Of a stretch of 64,000 nt of DNA, positions 8,646-17,888 are shown piece after piece. The DNA is from an uncultured Poribacteria bacterium (GTDB lineage: Bacteria; Poribacteria; WGA-4E; WGA-3G), in contig OY282383.1 of NCBI GenBank assembly GCA_958295855.1, positions 3,886,481 to 3,950,480 of the forward strand. The letters run 5' to 3'. Numbering within the stretch: position 1 is the first letter of the stretch; each line of letters begins with the position of its first letter. The notes under the pieces were generated by a model, which saw only the letters and a list, made by a program, of their open reading frames with translations, made no database searches and was not told the origin of the DNA. A program made the translations under genes and the position numbers.

Positions 8646-9059
8646 TCAGAGAATCTTTATCATCCATGTCCCATCATGTGCAGGGTTATGGATTAATCCT
8701 TTTTTCATGTCAACACAGAGATCGAGGGCTTCCAAGATCATGTGTCCAACGAGGACAGGCATGTCCTCAGGAAGGTCTGTTACCCGGATAGAGTCGCTTC
8801 GTTCCAATACGGTATATTCCACTTCTGAATAACTGACGCGCTCCACGATGCCATTGGCGGTTTGCGCCTGAACCTTTCTGAGTGGCGTGAGTCCGAGTTG
8901 TTTGATGAGCGGGCTCGGTAAGCAGAGCCCGGTTGCGCCGGTATCAACGAGTGCGTCTTCGACAGTAATTCGCCGTACGTCGTCGAGCTTCATAACGCCT
9001 AATCTAACCGCGACTAGATCGTCCTGATTTGCAAGTTCAATTTGCGTTGTCTGTTCCAT
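8646..9059 (-). CDS. Retropepsin-like aspartic protease
   Basis: A 137-residue clan AA aspartic protease: the catalytic DTGAT motif is at residues ~37-41 in VEDALVDTGATGLCLP, and a hydrophobic VLVGHMILEALDL stretch matches the later conserved part of the fold. Such short proteins act as homodimers. There is no signal peptide. It lies between DUF1501 and PSD1 genes on the same strand, with 24 bases to the DUF1501 start. The substrate is unknown. Confidence 0.85.
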   Translation of the reverse strand: MEQTTQIELANQDDLVAVRLGVMKLDDVRRITVEDALVDTGATGLCLPSPLIKQLGLTPLRKVQAQTANGIVERVSYSEVEYTVLERSDSIRVTDLPEDMPVLVGHMILEALDLCVDMKKGLIHNPAHDGTWMIKIL

Positions 9060-9165
9060 TTTTAATGCCGCCTGTTTTTAGATGAAGACTTACGCAATTT
9101 GCCAGAATTTAAGGTAGCCGGAATTCTATCCGATCCAGACTCACCGGTAAAGTGAATACGTTTAT

Positions 9166-9187
9166 GGGGCACTTTACTAAGTGCCCC
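9166..9187. repeat. Hairpin GGGGCACTT...AAGTGCCCC
   Basis: Perfect 9-bp stem with a TACT loop, flanked by CGG/CCTACCGG. It lies between the PSD1 stop and the aspartic protease start. It looks like a distant member of the GTAGGGGCA (family C) palindromes; there is no T-run on either strand. Confidence 0.5.
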
Positions 9188-9215
9188 TACCGGAGGCTAC
9201 CTATTCGTTGCTCAC

Positions 9216-12200
9216 TTAATATCGGGTAATCGTTTCATGCAAATTGAGTATCACCCGCGCGACAGAAGTCCATGCGGCTAATTCGGCGGGATCAATACCT
9301 TCTGTTGCAGGTGCCTCGCCTGTTGCTACCAAAGCACTGGCAGCATCAAGATTGGCAGTGTACTCGCGTTGGTGCTTTTCGTACAGGCTTGTCATAATCT
9401 CCAACTCCCTCGGTTGCGGTGGACGAGACAATACCATGTGGTATGCCCAGTTGATGCGATGCGTGAGGGTTGCTCCCCCTTCATGGATAATCCGCGCGGC
9501 AAAGACACGCGCAGCCTCAACATAGGTGGGATCGTTGAGCAAGGTTAGTGCTTGCATCGGTGTATTAGATGTTGAGCGTTCGGCGGTACACTCCTGCCGG
9601 CTAGGCGCATCAAACGCCATCATGCTGGGATGCAGGAAGGTACGCTGCCAGTGCGTATAAAGCCCTCGGCGGTACTGACTCTCACCGGTGTCGTGGACAT
9701 AGGTGCGCTTCGGAAAGTTTAGATTCGCGTAGTAACCCTGTGGCTGATACGGTCTCACGCTTGGCCCCCCAATTTTGGTAATAAGCAGCCGACTCAGCAA
9801 GAGGGCGTTGTCTCGGACAACTTCCGCATCAAGTCGCCAGCGCGACTGGCGGGCGACAAGGCGATTGTAAGCATCCCGTTCACGCAACACTTCAGTGGAT
9901 TTTGAGGATTGGCGATAGGTATTAGAGGTGACGATGAGTTTCACCATATGTTTGACATTCCAGCCGCTCTCCATAAACTCAACGGCGAGCCAGTCAAGCA
10001 ACTCTGGATGCGCCGGTGGTTCACCTTGCGCGCCAAGGTCATCGAGCACGCGGGAAATGCCTGTGCCGAAGAAAAGTGCCCAGAGACGGTTCACAAATGC
10101 ACGCGCTGTCAACGGATTATCCGTTGACACTACCCATTTTGCGAGATCGAGTCGGGTTGGACGGCGGTTTTTGACACCTAAATCGCCAAGGAATCCCGGT
10201 ATCATCGGTTCTACGATGTCGCCGGAATCGTCCATCCAGTTGCCTCTCGGTAGTACGCGTGTTGTACGGGGTTGCGTGGATACCGTTGTAAGCGAGTAGG
10301 GAATCTGTGCTTCGATGTCGGCTTTCTGCTTCCGTAAATCCGCCATCTGATTCCGGATCCCGTCAAGTGCTGGCGTGATACGGCGATACTCCGCTGCAAT
10401 TTGTTCGCTCTGACTTGCGGTTCTAACAAAGGTGTCTACCTGAATCGCCTCAATAACTGCTTTAGTGTAGGTGTGTTTAACGGAGGAGCCGCGAGTGGTT
10501 GCAATGCCAGCAACATCCCAATAGGCGGTGCCGCCGTGCTGGACAAATGCTACACCGTTTAGGACGCTCCCGGGTTTCAAGCCAACCGCAGCGGGATCGA
10601 CTTCAAGCCGCACCCATTCGCCGACTGCTGGCATGGGGCCCATGGGCTTGTGTGCAGGTGTATCCTCTCCGAGTCCGCCGAAGTTAATTTTATCGTCGCC
10701 CCAGAATGCGCGGTGCTCCCAATTTCCGTCGTTCCATTGGAGCATGACTGTTTCTGGAGGGGCCGCGGGATCCAGCCAGACATAAGCGAACAGCCGGTCA
10801 CCCTCAGCAAGAGTGAAGGTGCGTTTGGCACCACGGAAACTGTGTTGGACTGTCTTTCCGGCTCCTGCTGTCTGCTTTCGTGAGTATAGTTTGCTGAAAA
10901 CAGGTGCCTCATTTTTGCCGACAAACTCCCACACGCCATCCGTTCTGCCACCGTTTGCTTGTTCGTCATCCACCCATGCGAAATCGGCTGCCTCCGTTGA
11001 AGGGAGAAGCGAACGGATTTCCGCTTCCCATCGCGACTGTTCCGCCTCTAATCCAGGCGATGATGTCTTGAACACCTTACGCAATTTTGCTAATTCGTCG
11101 TCAATTTCCCGCAATACCGACTGCTGCGCGGAGGTCGGTAGCATCACAACGGGAGCCCATTTGCTGCCGCCTCCATACACACCTGGGCCTTCAACATCTG
11201 CGAAGAACGCAGCAAAACTGTAAAAATCTTTTGCAGTGTATGGGTCGAACTTGTGATCGTGGCACTGTGCACAGCCGAGCGTTGCGCCTAACCAGACGGA
11301 TGCTGTAGTCCGGACTCGGTCGGCTGCATAAATCGAGAGATATTCCTTCGCCTGCGCGCCTCCCTCCGCGGTCGTCTGGTTCAGTCGGTTGTAGCCTGAG
11401 GCGACTTTCTGTTCCAGCGTTGGGTTAGGCAAGAGGTCTCCCGCTAGATTTTCCAGTGTGAACTGATCAAACGGCATATTGTCATTAAACGCTTGAATCA
11501 CATAGTCTCGATAGGGCCAGACGCTGACAGACTCGTCAGAGTGGTAGCCGCTTGTATCGGCATAGCGCACCAGATCCAGCCAGTACATTGCCATCCGCTC
11601 GCCGTATTGCGGTTCAGCCAGAAGTCTATTGACGAGTGATTGGTAGGCATCGTGACGTTCATCTCGCAAGAACTGATTGACCTCGGCAGGTGTGGGCAGG
11701 AGCCCGGTGAGATCAAAGTGCAGGCGACGGATGAGCGTGCGTTTGTCTGCCGCCGCTGAGGGTTCAAGCCCTTCTGCCTCCAATTTTCCGAGTATAAACT
11801 CATCGATGGGGTTGCGAACCCAGTCGGTGTTCTTAACCGCCGGCGGTTCACTCCATTCTGGCAGATTGTACACCCAGTGTTCCTCCCACTCAGCACCTTG
11901 GGCAATCCATTGGATGAGGGTATCAATTTGCGCCTGTGTTGGCTGCCGATTAGAAGTCTGCGGTGGCATCCGCTGTTCTATCTCGGGATGTGTGATGCGT
12001 ATAACGAGTTCGCTGTTTTCCGGCTCGCCCGGAACGATAATCGGATAACCGCTTGGGGCAGAGAAGGCACCCTCCTTGATGTCAAGCCTTAACTCGGCTT
12101 GGCGCTGCGCCGGGTCTGGCCCGTGGCACGCGTAGCACTTATCCGCCAGAATCGGTCGCACGTCCCGGTCGAACCGAATCCGTTCGGCATCGGCGGACTG

Positions 12201-12299
12201 CAGTGCGATGGTGAGTCCTATCAGGATTACTATAAAACTCAGGCAATCGGTGCGTCCCCATATCGCAGCATGTAAACGTGATAACTGTGTCTGTGACAT
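9216..12299 (-). CDS. PSD1 / cytochrome c domain protein (DUF1549-DUF1553)
   Basis: ATG 12299 is chosen because GGAGG lies just upstream; a longer frame to 12377 has no such signal. The 1027-residue product has an N-terminal hydrophobic segment, a haem-binding CYACH site (ILADKCYACHGPD, residues ~48-60), a PSCyt2/DUF1549 region (NPIDEFILGKLEAEGLEPS) and a C-terminal PSD1/DUF1553 region (RLWALFFGTGIS, MQALTLLNDP). A beta-rich insert in the middle (EGDRLFAYVWLDP onwards) looks like a carbohydrate-binding module. The family is typical of Planctomycetes and Poribacteria, is paired with DUF1501, and is presumed to act in the periplasm on complex polymers. Confidence 0.9.
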   Translation of the reverse strand: MSQTQLSRLHAAIWGRTDCLSFIVILIGLTIALQSADAERIRFDRDVRPILADKCYACHGPDPAQRQAELRLDIKEGAFSAPSGYPIIVPGEPENSELVIRITHPEIEQRMPPQTSNRQPTQAQIDTLIQWIAQGAEWEEHWVYNLPEWSEPPAVKNTDWVRNPIDEFILGKLEAEGLEPSAAADKRTLIRRLHFDLTGLLPTPAEVNQFLRDERHDAYQSLVNRLLAEPQYGERMAMYWLDLVRYADTSGYHSDESVSVWPYRDYVIQAFNDNMPFDQFTLENLAGDLLPNPTLEQKVASGYNRLNQTTAEGGAQAKEYLSIYAADRVRTTASVWLGATLGCAQCHDHKFDPYTAKDFYSFAAFFADVEGPGVYGGGSKWAPVVMLPTSAQQSVLREIDDELAKLRKVFKTSSPGLEAEQSRWEAEIRSLLPSTEAADFAWVDDEQANGGRTDGVWEFVGKNEAPVFSKLYSRKQTAGAGKTVQHSFRGAKRTFTLAEGDRLFAYVWLDPAAPPETVMLQWNDGNWEHRAFWGDDKINFGGLGEDTPAHKPMGPMPAVGEWVRLEVDPAAVGLKPGSVLNGVAFVQHGGTAYWDVAGIATTRGSSVKHTYTKAVIEAIQVDTFVRTASQSEQIAAEYRRITPALDGIRNQMADLRKQKADIEAQIPYSLTTVSTQPRTTRVLPRGNWMDDSGDIVEPMIPGFLGDLGVKNRRPTRLDLAKWVVSTDNPLTARAFVNRLWALFFGTGISRVLDDLGAQGEPPAHPELLDWLAVEFMESGWNVKHMVKLIVTSNTYRQSSKSTEVLRERDAYNRLVARQSRWRLDAEVVRDNALLLSRLLITKIGGPSVRPYQPQGYYANLNFPKRTYVHDTGESQYRRGLYTHWQRTFLHPSMMAFDAPSRQECTAERSTSNTPMQALTLLNDPTYVEAARVFAARIIHEGGATLTHRINWAYHMVLSRPPQPRELEIMTSLYEKHQREYTANLDAASALVATGEAPATEGIDPAELAAWTSVARVILNLHETITRY

Positions 12300-12649
12300 T
12301 ATAAAATGTTTCCTCCATTTCTTGTGTACGGGCGATGCCGCAGTGCTCGCCTGTCCTCGACTCCGTACATCAACCAAGTCCTACTCTTCTCAAAGTTGTC
12401 TAGCAATATACTATTAAAGTGAAATATGTGCAAGCAAAATCCCGCGACATGCGAGAGTATTTCGTTCCGTATTCCTCAGTTCGATGGGACAATATGTTTA
12501 TAGAAAATGGTGATTTTTAGAGGTGAAAACTGCGCTGTGATACCGGGTGCACCCATACTTCTAAAGATACAGAAAGCTGAAAACTAAAGCACGAAACAGA
12601 AATAGATGCGGCTGAAAGGCTCTCAAAGTAGTTAGAGCACAATGGAACT

Positions 12650-14074
12650 TTAGTTCGATAGTGTGATCGGCCGATGTGCGTCAATGAAACAGTTATTCTC
12701 ATCTTTCCGGCGCGGCGGGGGCAATGCATCGGCTTTCGCTCGCAGCTTTGAGAGCGGGTCTGCGTAGGCCGGCGTGTCAATTAGGTTGTTTCGTTCGTCC
12801 GGATCTTTGGAGAGATCAAAGAGTTGCTCGGGCCACCCCTTGCCGTTGTCAAATCGGAAATACTTTAAACTGCCTTCTTTGACCATCACGGACGGTCCGT
12901 TTTGGGCACGCCAAAGTTCGCTATACACAGTATCATGCCAATTCGCCGTATCCCCTTCGATCAGCGGCACGAAAGAATTCCCATCAAGTTCATCAGGTGC
13001 TGGGATCCCCGCTAACTCACACACGGTAGGGAACAGATCGACTAACGATACATTCTGCTCAATGATTCTCGGTTCTCGCCCAAACCGCTTCGGATACCAG
13101 ATAGCAAGCGGTACGCGTGCCGAAGCCTCAAAGTAACTCTGTTTTTCCCACAATCCTTTTGTACCAAGCATCTCACCGTGGTCGGATAGGAAAACAATGA
13201 TAAAATCGTCCAAGAGGTTCAAGTGTTCCAATTTCTCAATGACTCGGTTGAATTGTGCATCCATCCACTCGATCATGCCGTAGTATGCCGCGGTCGCGCG
13301 GTGTGCCTGCCGGTAGGTAACGTCTTGACCGACTCGCACCCTGAAAAAATCGTCGTATTCAAACTGCTCGTTCGGTTCTTCGACAATCGGCTCCACCCGC
13401 TGCATGTAGTAGTTAAAAAGGTCGAGTGGACACTGATACGGATAGTGTGGTGCTATGAGGCTTACCGCCATACAGAGAGGATTTGATCGCGGCCGATCGT
13501 AAGGCGCATCGACAAAATATTCCTCAAGGAATAGCAGCGCACCGTCCACATTGTATTGGTCATGGAGCATCCAACGGCCCAAGCCGGGTTGTGCGTCGCG
13601 AATTTCCTGAATCACCTTGTTCTGTTTGGGACCAGTGCCTGGTTCCGGTTCAGTTCGTGCGTGGTGTTCATCCTTAACAGGGGAATAAGGATAGCCGTTG
13701 TTCCCAACAATATCGCGGCCTACCCGTTCGCGCCAGCCGTGCATCACATCAGTTCCGACAAAGTGCATCTTGCCCGCGCAGCAGGTGTAGTACCCATAGT
13801 TCCCTAACTGCCCCGGAATCGTTCGGACCTCTGTGGGCATCGCATCGCCGAAGTTGAGACTTCCACAATTGCGCGGATAAAGTCCTGAAAGAAAACTCTG
13901 CCGAGCGGGGACACAGATTGGTGAGGGGGTATAGGCGTTGCGGAAGTAGATGCCTTCATCCATAAATCGAGAAAGTGTCGGCGTGCGGATGGTCGTGTCG
14001 CCTTCGATTGGCAATATATCGGGACGGTGTTCGTCGTTGATGAGGAATAGAATGTGCGGTTTGTTTTGTGGCAT
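12650..14074 (-). CDS. Arylsulfatase-type sulfatase
   Basis: A 474-residue type I sulfatase. The formylglycine site is Cys54 in CVPARQSFLSG (C-x-P-x-R), so it needs formylglycine-generating maturation. Metal-site elements are visible: NDEHRPD near the start and LSDHGEMLG near residue 300. There is no clear signal peptide, so it may be cytoplasmic. Neighbouring genes point to degradation of sulfated organic matter. The 272-base gap to the PSD1 gene shows no recognised feature. Confidence 0.92.
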   Translation of the reverse strand: MPQNKPHILFLINDEHRPDILPIEGDTTIRTPTLSRFMDEGIYFRNAYTPSPICVPARQSFLSGLYPRNCGSLNFGDAMPTEVRTIPGQLGNYGYYTCCAGKMHFVGTDVMHGWRERVGRDIVGNNGYPYSPVKDEHHARTEPEPGTGPKQNKVIQEIRDAQPGLGRWMLHDQYNVDGALLFLEEYFVDAPYDRPRSNPLCMAVSLIAPHYPYQCPLDLFNYYMQRVEPIVEEPNEQFEYDDFFRVRVGQDVTYRQAHRATAAYYGMIEWMDAQFNRVIEKLEHLNLLDDFIIVFLSDHGEMLGTKGLWEKQSYFEASARVPLAIWYPKRFGREPRIIEQNVSLVDLFPTVCELAGIPAPDELDGNSFVPLIEGDTANWHDTVYSELWRAQNGPSVMVKEGSLKYFRFDNGKGWPEQLFDLSKDPDERNNLIDTPAYADPLSKLRAKADALPPPRRKDENNCFIDAHRPITLSN

Positions 14075-14116
14075 GGCTGCTTTAGGGTTACGGCATACGG
14101 CGTATGCCTACTACAT

Positions 14117-14905
14117 TTAATAGAGGGCCATCAATCCTTCTGTGCCGGGGATCGGCTTTTGCTCAAATTCGGGGGTGATCCAGCGGGCACCAGAAGGTTT
14201 TCCTGGGTTCCGGTAGGCGTAAACCACGCACCACCGGGTATCGCTATGTGGTTTTCTTGGGTTGACTGCATGTGCTGCATGCGTCCACATCAGCACGACT
14301 GTTCCTGGCGGCGCAGCTAACGCCTCAATCGCCAGAAGCTCCCCTGTTTCTGGATGCGTTTTTCCTGCTAACCAACTTTCTTGCAGTTCTTCATCGGAAT
14401 GTGCATGAATCTTGGCATCTCGATATAGATGGCTTCCGGGAATAGCTTTCAAACCGCCGTCATCCGGCTCAAATCCGTTGACATAGAAGAAGATACGGAC
14501 GAAACCCAAGCGCGGATTGTCATCGGAATACCCGTGGCTATGCCATCCAATGCCACGATTGCCGCCCGGGCGGTTTAGACTCACGCAGTGATCGTATCGG
14601 ATGTCTTCACCAAGCACTTGACGCGCGAGTTTAAGCATTTGAGGGTGTCCGATCAGGCTTTCGAGGTAGCTATCATATTCAGCAGAAAATCGGTTGGGTT
14701 CATGCCCTTCCTTACAACCAGGTATGAGTGTTTGAATCCGAGACAATGATTCTGTCAATCGTTCCTGAGCATTGGGAGTAAGGAGCCCGGGAAGCACGTA
14801 ATGACCGGCATGATCTAATTCTTTTCGCTCTTGAGCACCGAAGGTGTAATCATGAAAAATCGGGGGTTGTGACATAAAAAACTGAAAAATCGGGGGTTGT
14901 GACAT
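14117..14905 (-). CDS. Phytanoyl-CoA dioxygenase family protein (1 of 5)
   Basis: The start is ATG 14905, preceded by GGGAGGAG; a 30-bp tandem duplication repeats the start so that a second ATG lies at 14875. The 262-residue product (or 252) has the double-stranded beta-helix fold of Fe(II)/2-oxoglutarate dioxygenases: GWHSHGYSDDN carries the first His, IPGSHLYRDA follows the middle strands, and HAAHAVNP has the distal His. The usual HxD iron motif reads H-S-H here. The substrate cannot be read from the sequence. Confidence 0.85.
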   Translation of the reverse strand: MSQPPIFQFFMSQPPIFHDYTFGAQERKELDHAGHYVLPGLLTPNAQERLTESLSRIQTLIPGCKEGHEPNRFSAEYDSYLESLIGHPQMLKLARQVLGEDIRYDHCVSLNRPGGNRGIGWHSHGYSDDNPRLGFVRIFFYVNGFEPDDGGLKAIPGSHLYRDAKIHAHSDEELQESWLAGKTHPETGELLAIEALAAPPGTVVLMWTHAAHAVNPRKPHSDTRWCVVYAYRNPGKPSGARWITPEFEQKPIPGTEGLMALY

Positions 14906-14913
14906 AAAAAACT
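14854..14913 (-). repeat. 30-bp tandem duplication at a start codon
   Basis: Two exact 30-bp copies (14854-14883 and 14884-14913) each contain the ATG and the first codons (MSQPPIF) of the dioxygenase. The ribosome site GGAGGAG is only upstream of the outer copy, so the outer ATG is preferred. Confidence 0.9.
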
Positions 14914-15159
14914 CCTCCCGTTTAGTGATACCTTCGACAAGACCGAGGGTGCCCAGTATTGAACCACACTCAGTCTTGTCACCATCAATATAGAGACAGA
15001 CTTCAAAGAGCCGCCTGCCGCGAAACAAGCACTCCCTGCTCGGTTGCCCGGGGTTTGCCAACCTCCCCTTCCTGCCCATCCGGGTGAGGGCAAGACACGA
15101 GCTTGCCCGTAAACATCGGAAAATTGCCAACCAACGCAATCTTTAGGTTTGGGAGTAGG

Positions 15160-15957
15160 TCAATGGGCCTTAATGGCAGCCCAGGTCGTTGCGAGCTTAC
15201 CTGAAGGTTCAATATCAGCTGCTGTTTTTAATCCTTGAGTCATGATGGTTTCAATATCATCACCGGCCAACGCCGTATTGAAAATGACAACGTCGTCAAT
15301 GATTCCAGGAAAAAACGCACCCCACTGCCCATGTTCTCCAGTGGCTAGATAGATACCTATTAAAACGGGTTTGTCGGTTAACGCGTTCCTTCCTAAGTTT
15401 GCCGTAGTGACACCAGAACTAATCTGATCAGCGTCCATATATACTCCAAACTCTTCACCATCCCAGGTAACGGCAACATGATGCCACTCTGTATCTGGAT
15501 CCCAAGGTGCATCTATATAGTGAAGCGTGGCCGGTGGGTCGTGTGTGTGATGTCGGATTGTACTCCCATCCCACCAAAATCCAGGAGCCCAATCATCTTT
15601 GGTCACAACAGCCATGCCACCAGCGGGAGGATTATCTAATTTAAACCAAAGGGCAATCGTGTGTTCGCCTCCAACCATTAAAGAATCATCGTGAGCAATT
15701 TCCACGTAATCATCCGAGCCATCAAGACTCAAAGCCTTGCCAAACTTGCCATCAACCCATTTTGCACCACCTTCAATCGTGCCGTTATTGTCCGTCCCAG
15801 AGGAATCTTTGGCTACATCACCACGCCCCTCATCAAATAGCCACATTCCGACGCAAGTTTCAAAGTCAATTTTAGCAGAACTGATACCTACAAACATCAG
15901 GTTAATAACCATTAAACTAACACATAATAGTTTTAACCTTGCGACTGTGGTTTTCAT
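15160..15957 (-). CDS. Secreted LamG-domain protein
   Basis: A 265-residue protein with a Sec signal peptide (residues 1-28, ending ISSAK), a LamG/concanavalin-like domain (VGMWLFDEGRGDVAKDSSG, FGKALSLDGSDDYVEI, WHHVAVTWDG, IIDDVVIFNTAL), and a short carboxy-terminal tail GKLATTWAAIKAH. The fold binds glycans or proteins; no catalytic domain is visible. The tail recurs in a gene remnant at 21078 and, in weaker form, in the CBM9-like protein at 32273. It has its own promoter with a palindrome at the -10 box. Confidence 0.88.
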   Translation of the reverse strand: MKTTVARLKLLCVSLMVINLMFVGISSAKIDFETCVGMWLFDEGRGDVAKDSSGTDNNGTIEGGAKWVDGKFGKALSLDGSDDYVEIAHDDSLMVGGEHTIALWFKLDNPPAGGMAVVTKDDWAPGFWWDGSTIRHHTHDPPATLHYIDAPWDPDTEWHHVAVTWDGEEFGVYMDADQISSGVTTANLGRNALTDKPVLIGIYLATGEHGQWGAFFPGIIDDVVIFNTALAGDDIETIMTQGLKTAADIEPSGKLATTWAAIKAH

Positions 15958-16072
15958 CTTTTATTACCTCCTCCATCATTCTCAAGGCGAAAGCCAGCGA
16001 ATTCTCCGAAAAATGAGTCTCGCCCGATAGGTATTGGTCACTGAGGCGGCAAGAGTAATCTGGCTTTCCCCT

Positions 16073-16120
16073 GTATAATTGTGTTACACAATTATACCAT
16101 TTAGATGTTTCACTTGTCAA
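16073..16120 (-). promoter_or_regulatory. Promoter with operator-like palindrome
   Basis: On the minus strand TTGACA (16115-16120), an 18-base spacer and TATAAT (16091-16096) form a strong promoter reading toward the LamG gene. The -10 box lies inside a perfect inverted repeat, GTATAATTGTG (16073-16083) with CACAATTATAC (16087-16097), which could be a repressor operator. The remainder of the 15958-16276 gap shows nothing else. Confidence 0.7.
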
Positions 16121-16276
16121 GTTGCACTTTCCAATAAACAGGGTGCATCCAATAATTGTTTAGAGATTCGCACGACCGGTGCCGTTGGTCCTAACGGGTG
16201 GCGAGATGACTCGACACAAAAAACTCGGTTTCAAGCATGTCAAATTTACTATTAAATCTTGCTATATCGGACGCAA

Positions 16277-17116
16277 TTATCTCAGTTCAGGTCCCGGATT
16301 CCGATTCCATTTTAACGGTTCAACGTCACTTCCACAGACCGGCGCGAGTTCGGCAATTCGCGCCCAATCCGTATCCGACCAGGCGAGTTTCTGCCGGAGC
16401 CTACCGATATGTGCTTGCATTCCTGTAGGCAACAACGCAAAGAATGGATGGTACCAGAGCGTAATCACAGTCCTGCACTCATCTGATTGGTTGCCGTGTG
16501 AAGCGTGTAGCAGCCGCGAATCACCGATAACTAAGTCCCCCGCTTTTACCGATATATCGATTTCATTAGGGAAATGCCGATATGCAGGATGGTCGGCGTT
16601 CTCAACGCGCTGCAGTGCTTCGCCATGGGCGTTGGGCAATATATCATGCAGCGGATGTCGCTTGAGATGCGAACCTTTGATCACACGGAGGCACCCGTTA
16701 TACGGTGTTGTGTCAACCAAATAATACATGAGAAACAGCTGTTGAGGCAACGCCGTGTAGCTGCACGGATCGTTCCAACCCCACCAGTCTTGATGCCAAA
16801 ACAAGGGTGGACTTTGAGGCGGTTTGCTGATGACGTACCCGGACGACCATTTTGGTCTCAAGAAACCTAAAGCTTCAAGCACCTGCAGCACACGCGGATA
16901 ACTGACTAGTTCCGCGAACAGTGGATGCATATAGACGCTGATCATACTGCCGGATGAGCGATAGGCAGCGCGTTCGTCTTCCGTTTGTGTATCGAGCAGT
17001 TGATCCGTCACCGACCGAAGCCGTGCAAGCATGTCTTTCTTCAAAACATCTGCAATAACACAATAGCCGTCTGCGATTAATTGATCATATTTCTCTTTCG
17101 GTTTTTCGACTTTCAT
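16277..17116 (-). CDS. Phytanoyl-CoA dioxygenase family protein (2 of 5)
   Basis: 279 residues with the standard iron-binding set: WHQDWWGWND gives His and Asp, GDSRLLHASHGN gives the distal His, and R in CRTVITLWYH is the probable 2-oxoglutarate Arg. IKGSHLKRHPLHD is the conserved middle segment. It closely resembles the paralogue at 26305 (same HQDWxxWND and GDSRLLH/ADARILH pattern), which suggests gene duplication. No signal peptide, so cytoplasmic. Confidence 0.9.
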   Translation of the reverse strand: MKVEKPKEKYDQLIADGYCVIADVLKKDMLARLRSVTDQLLDTQTEDERAAYRSSGSMISVYMHPLFAELVSYPRVLQVLEALGFLRPKWSSGYVISKPPQSPPLFWHQDWWGWNDPCSYTALPQQLFLMYYLVDTTPYNGCLRVIKGSHLKRHPLHDILPNAHGEALQRVENADHPAYRHFPNEIDISVKAGDLVIGDSRLLHASHGNQSDECRTVITLWYHPFFALLPTGMQAHIGRLRQKLAWSDTDWARIAELAPVCGSDVEPLKWNRNPGPELR

Positions 17117-17192
17117 AGCAATAACCCCTAACTATTCTTTTCACTAGCGCCATCTTTCTATTTGCGACTTTCATATTTGCACACTGTTGCTA

Positions 17193-17557
17193 TCATTTCC
17201 TAGCCACCACAGAAAATCCATCATCATTCCCCGGATGGAATTCTCCCAGCCTACGCTTCTTATAGAAATGGCAATCCATAAATCCTGCCTCCCCAAAACA
17301 GTTTTTAAGTTCGTCCGGTGGGAGGTGCTTAACAGAGAAGTCGCATCTGTAATGCTTCTGCGTCTCTAGATTTATCTTAAGCCAAGTGTATCTTTCTATA
17401 TCATTCGCTTCGTCATATTCTCCCTTTTATAGAAAGGAAAATGCCTTTCTACAAATTCTGGCGACTCGAAATTGTAGCTGCCATGTCCAAGATACCATCC
17501 ATCATATACCTCGTGTCCGAAATCAGTTCTAAGAAATTCATTGGAGAGAGAGTTCAT
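17193..17557 (-). pseudogene. SAM-dependent methyltransferase fragment, 5'-truncated and frameshifted
   Basis: Reading from ATG 17557, the frame gives NEFLRTDFGHEVYDGWYLGH and on to FPFYKRE, then stops. A shift of one base continues it as YDEANDIERYTWLKINLETQ, then KHLPPDELKNCFGEAGF and ends NDDGFSVVARK at TGA 17193-17195. This is the usual end of a class I methyltransferase (PxEL...L..AGF...VVARK). Restoring one G after AGGGAG repairs the frame. The SAM-binding front half is missing. It occupies most of the 17117-17888 gap. Confidence 0.7.
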
Positions 17558-17808
17558 TCTTTCCCCCTGAAATGAGCAGCAAGTGAGATAAACTTTCAGT
17601 CAGAACTTTAGCAGAGTTGCTTACGATAACAACTATGGTATTCAGCGAGACAATTGGATAAAGTAAGCGCGATGCATGTCATGTGTCCTTCGCGCCGTTG
17701 AGTTTGAGTTGACTCAAGGATATGAAGATAGGACGTTCCTTGTGCAGGCCTATCTTTCACTTTACTAATTATGCCACATTCACAAACAAATGTCAAATAC
17801 GCCTAATC

Positions 17809-17836
17809 TTGACTTTTTTCTCATATATGCTATGAT
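17809..17836 (+). promoter_or_regulatory. Probable sigma-70 promoter for the NADP-dependent oxidoreductase
   Basis: TTGACT at 17809-17814, a 16-base spacer and TATGAT at 17831-17836, 52 bases before the ATG; AGGAGA precedes the start codon. Confidence 0.5.
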
Positions 17837-17888
17837 TACCTCAACACCTTTCAAATGAGATTAGGCTATCAGCCAATAGGAGAAAAAG

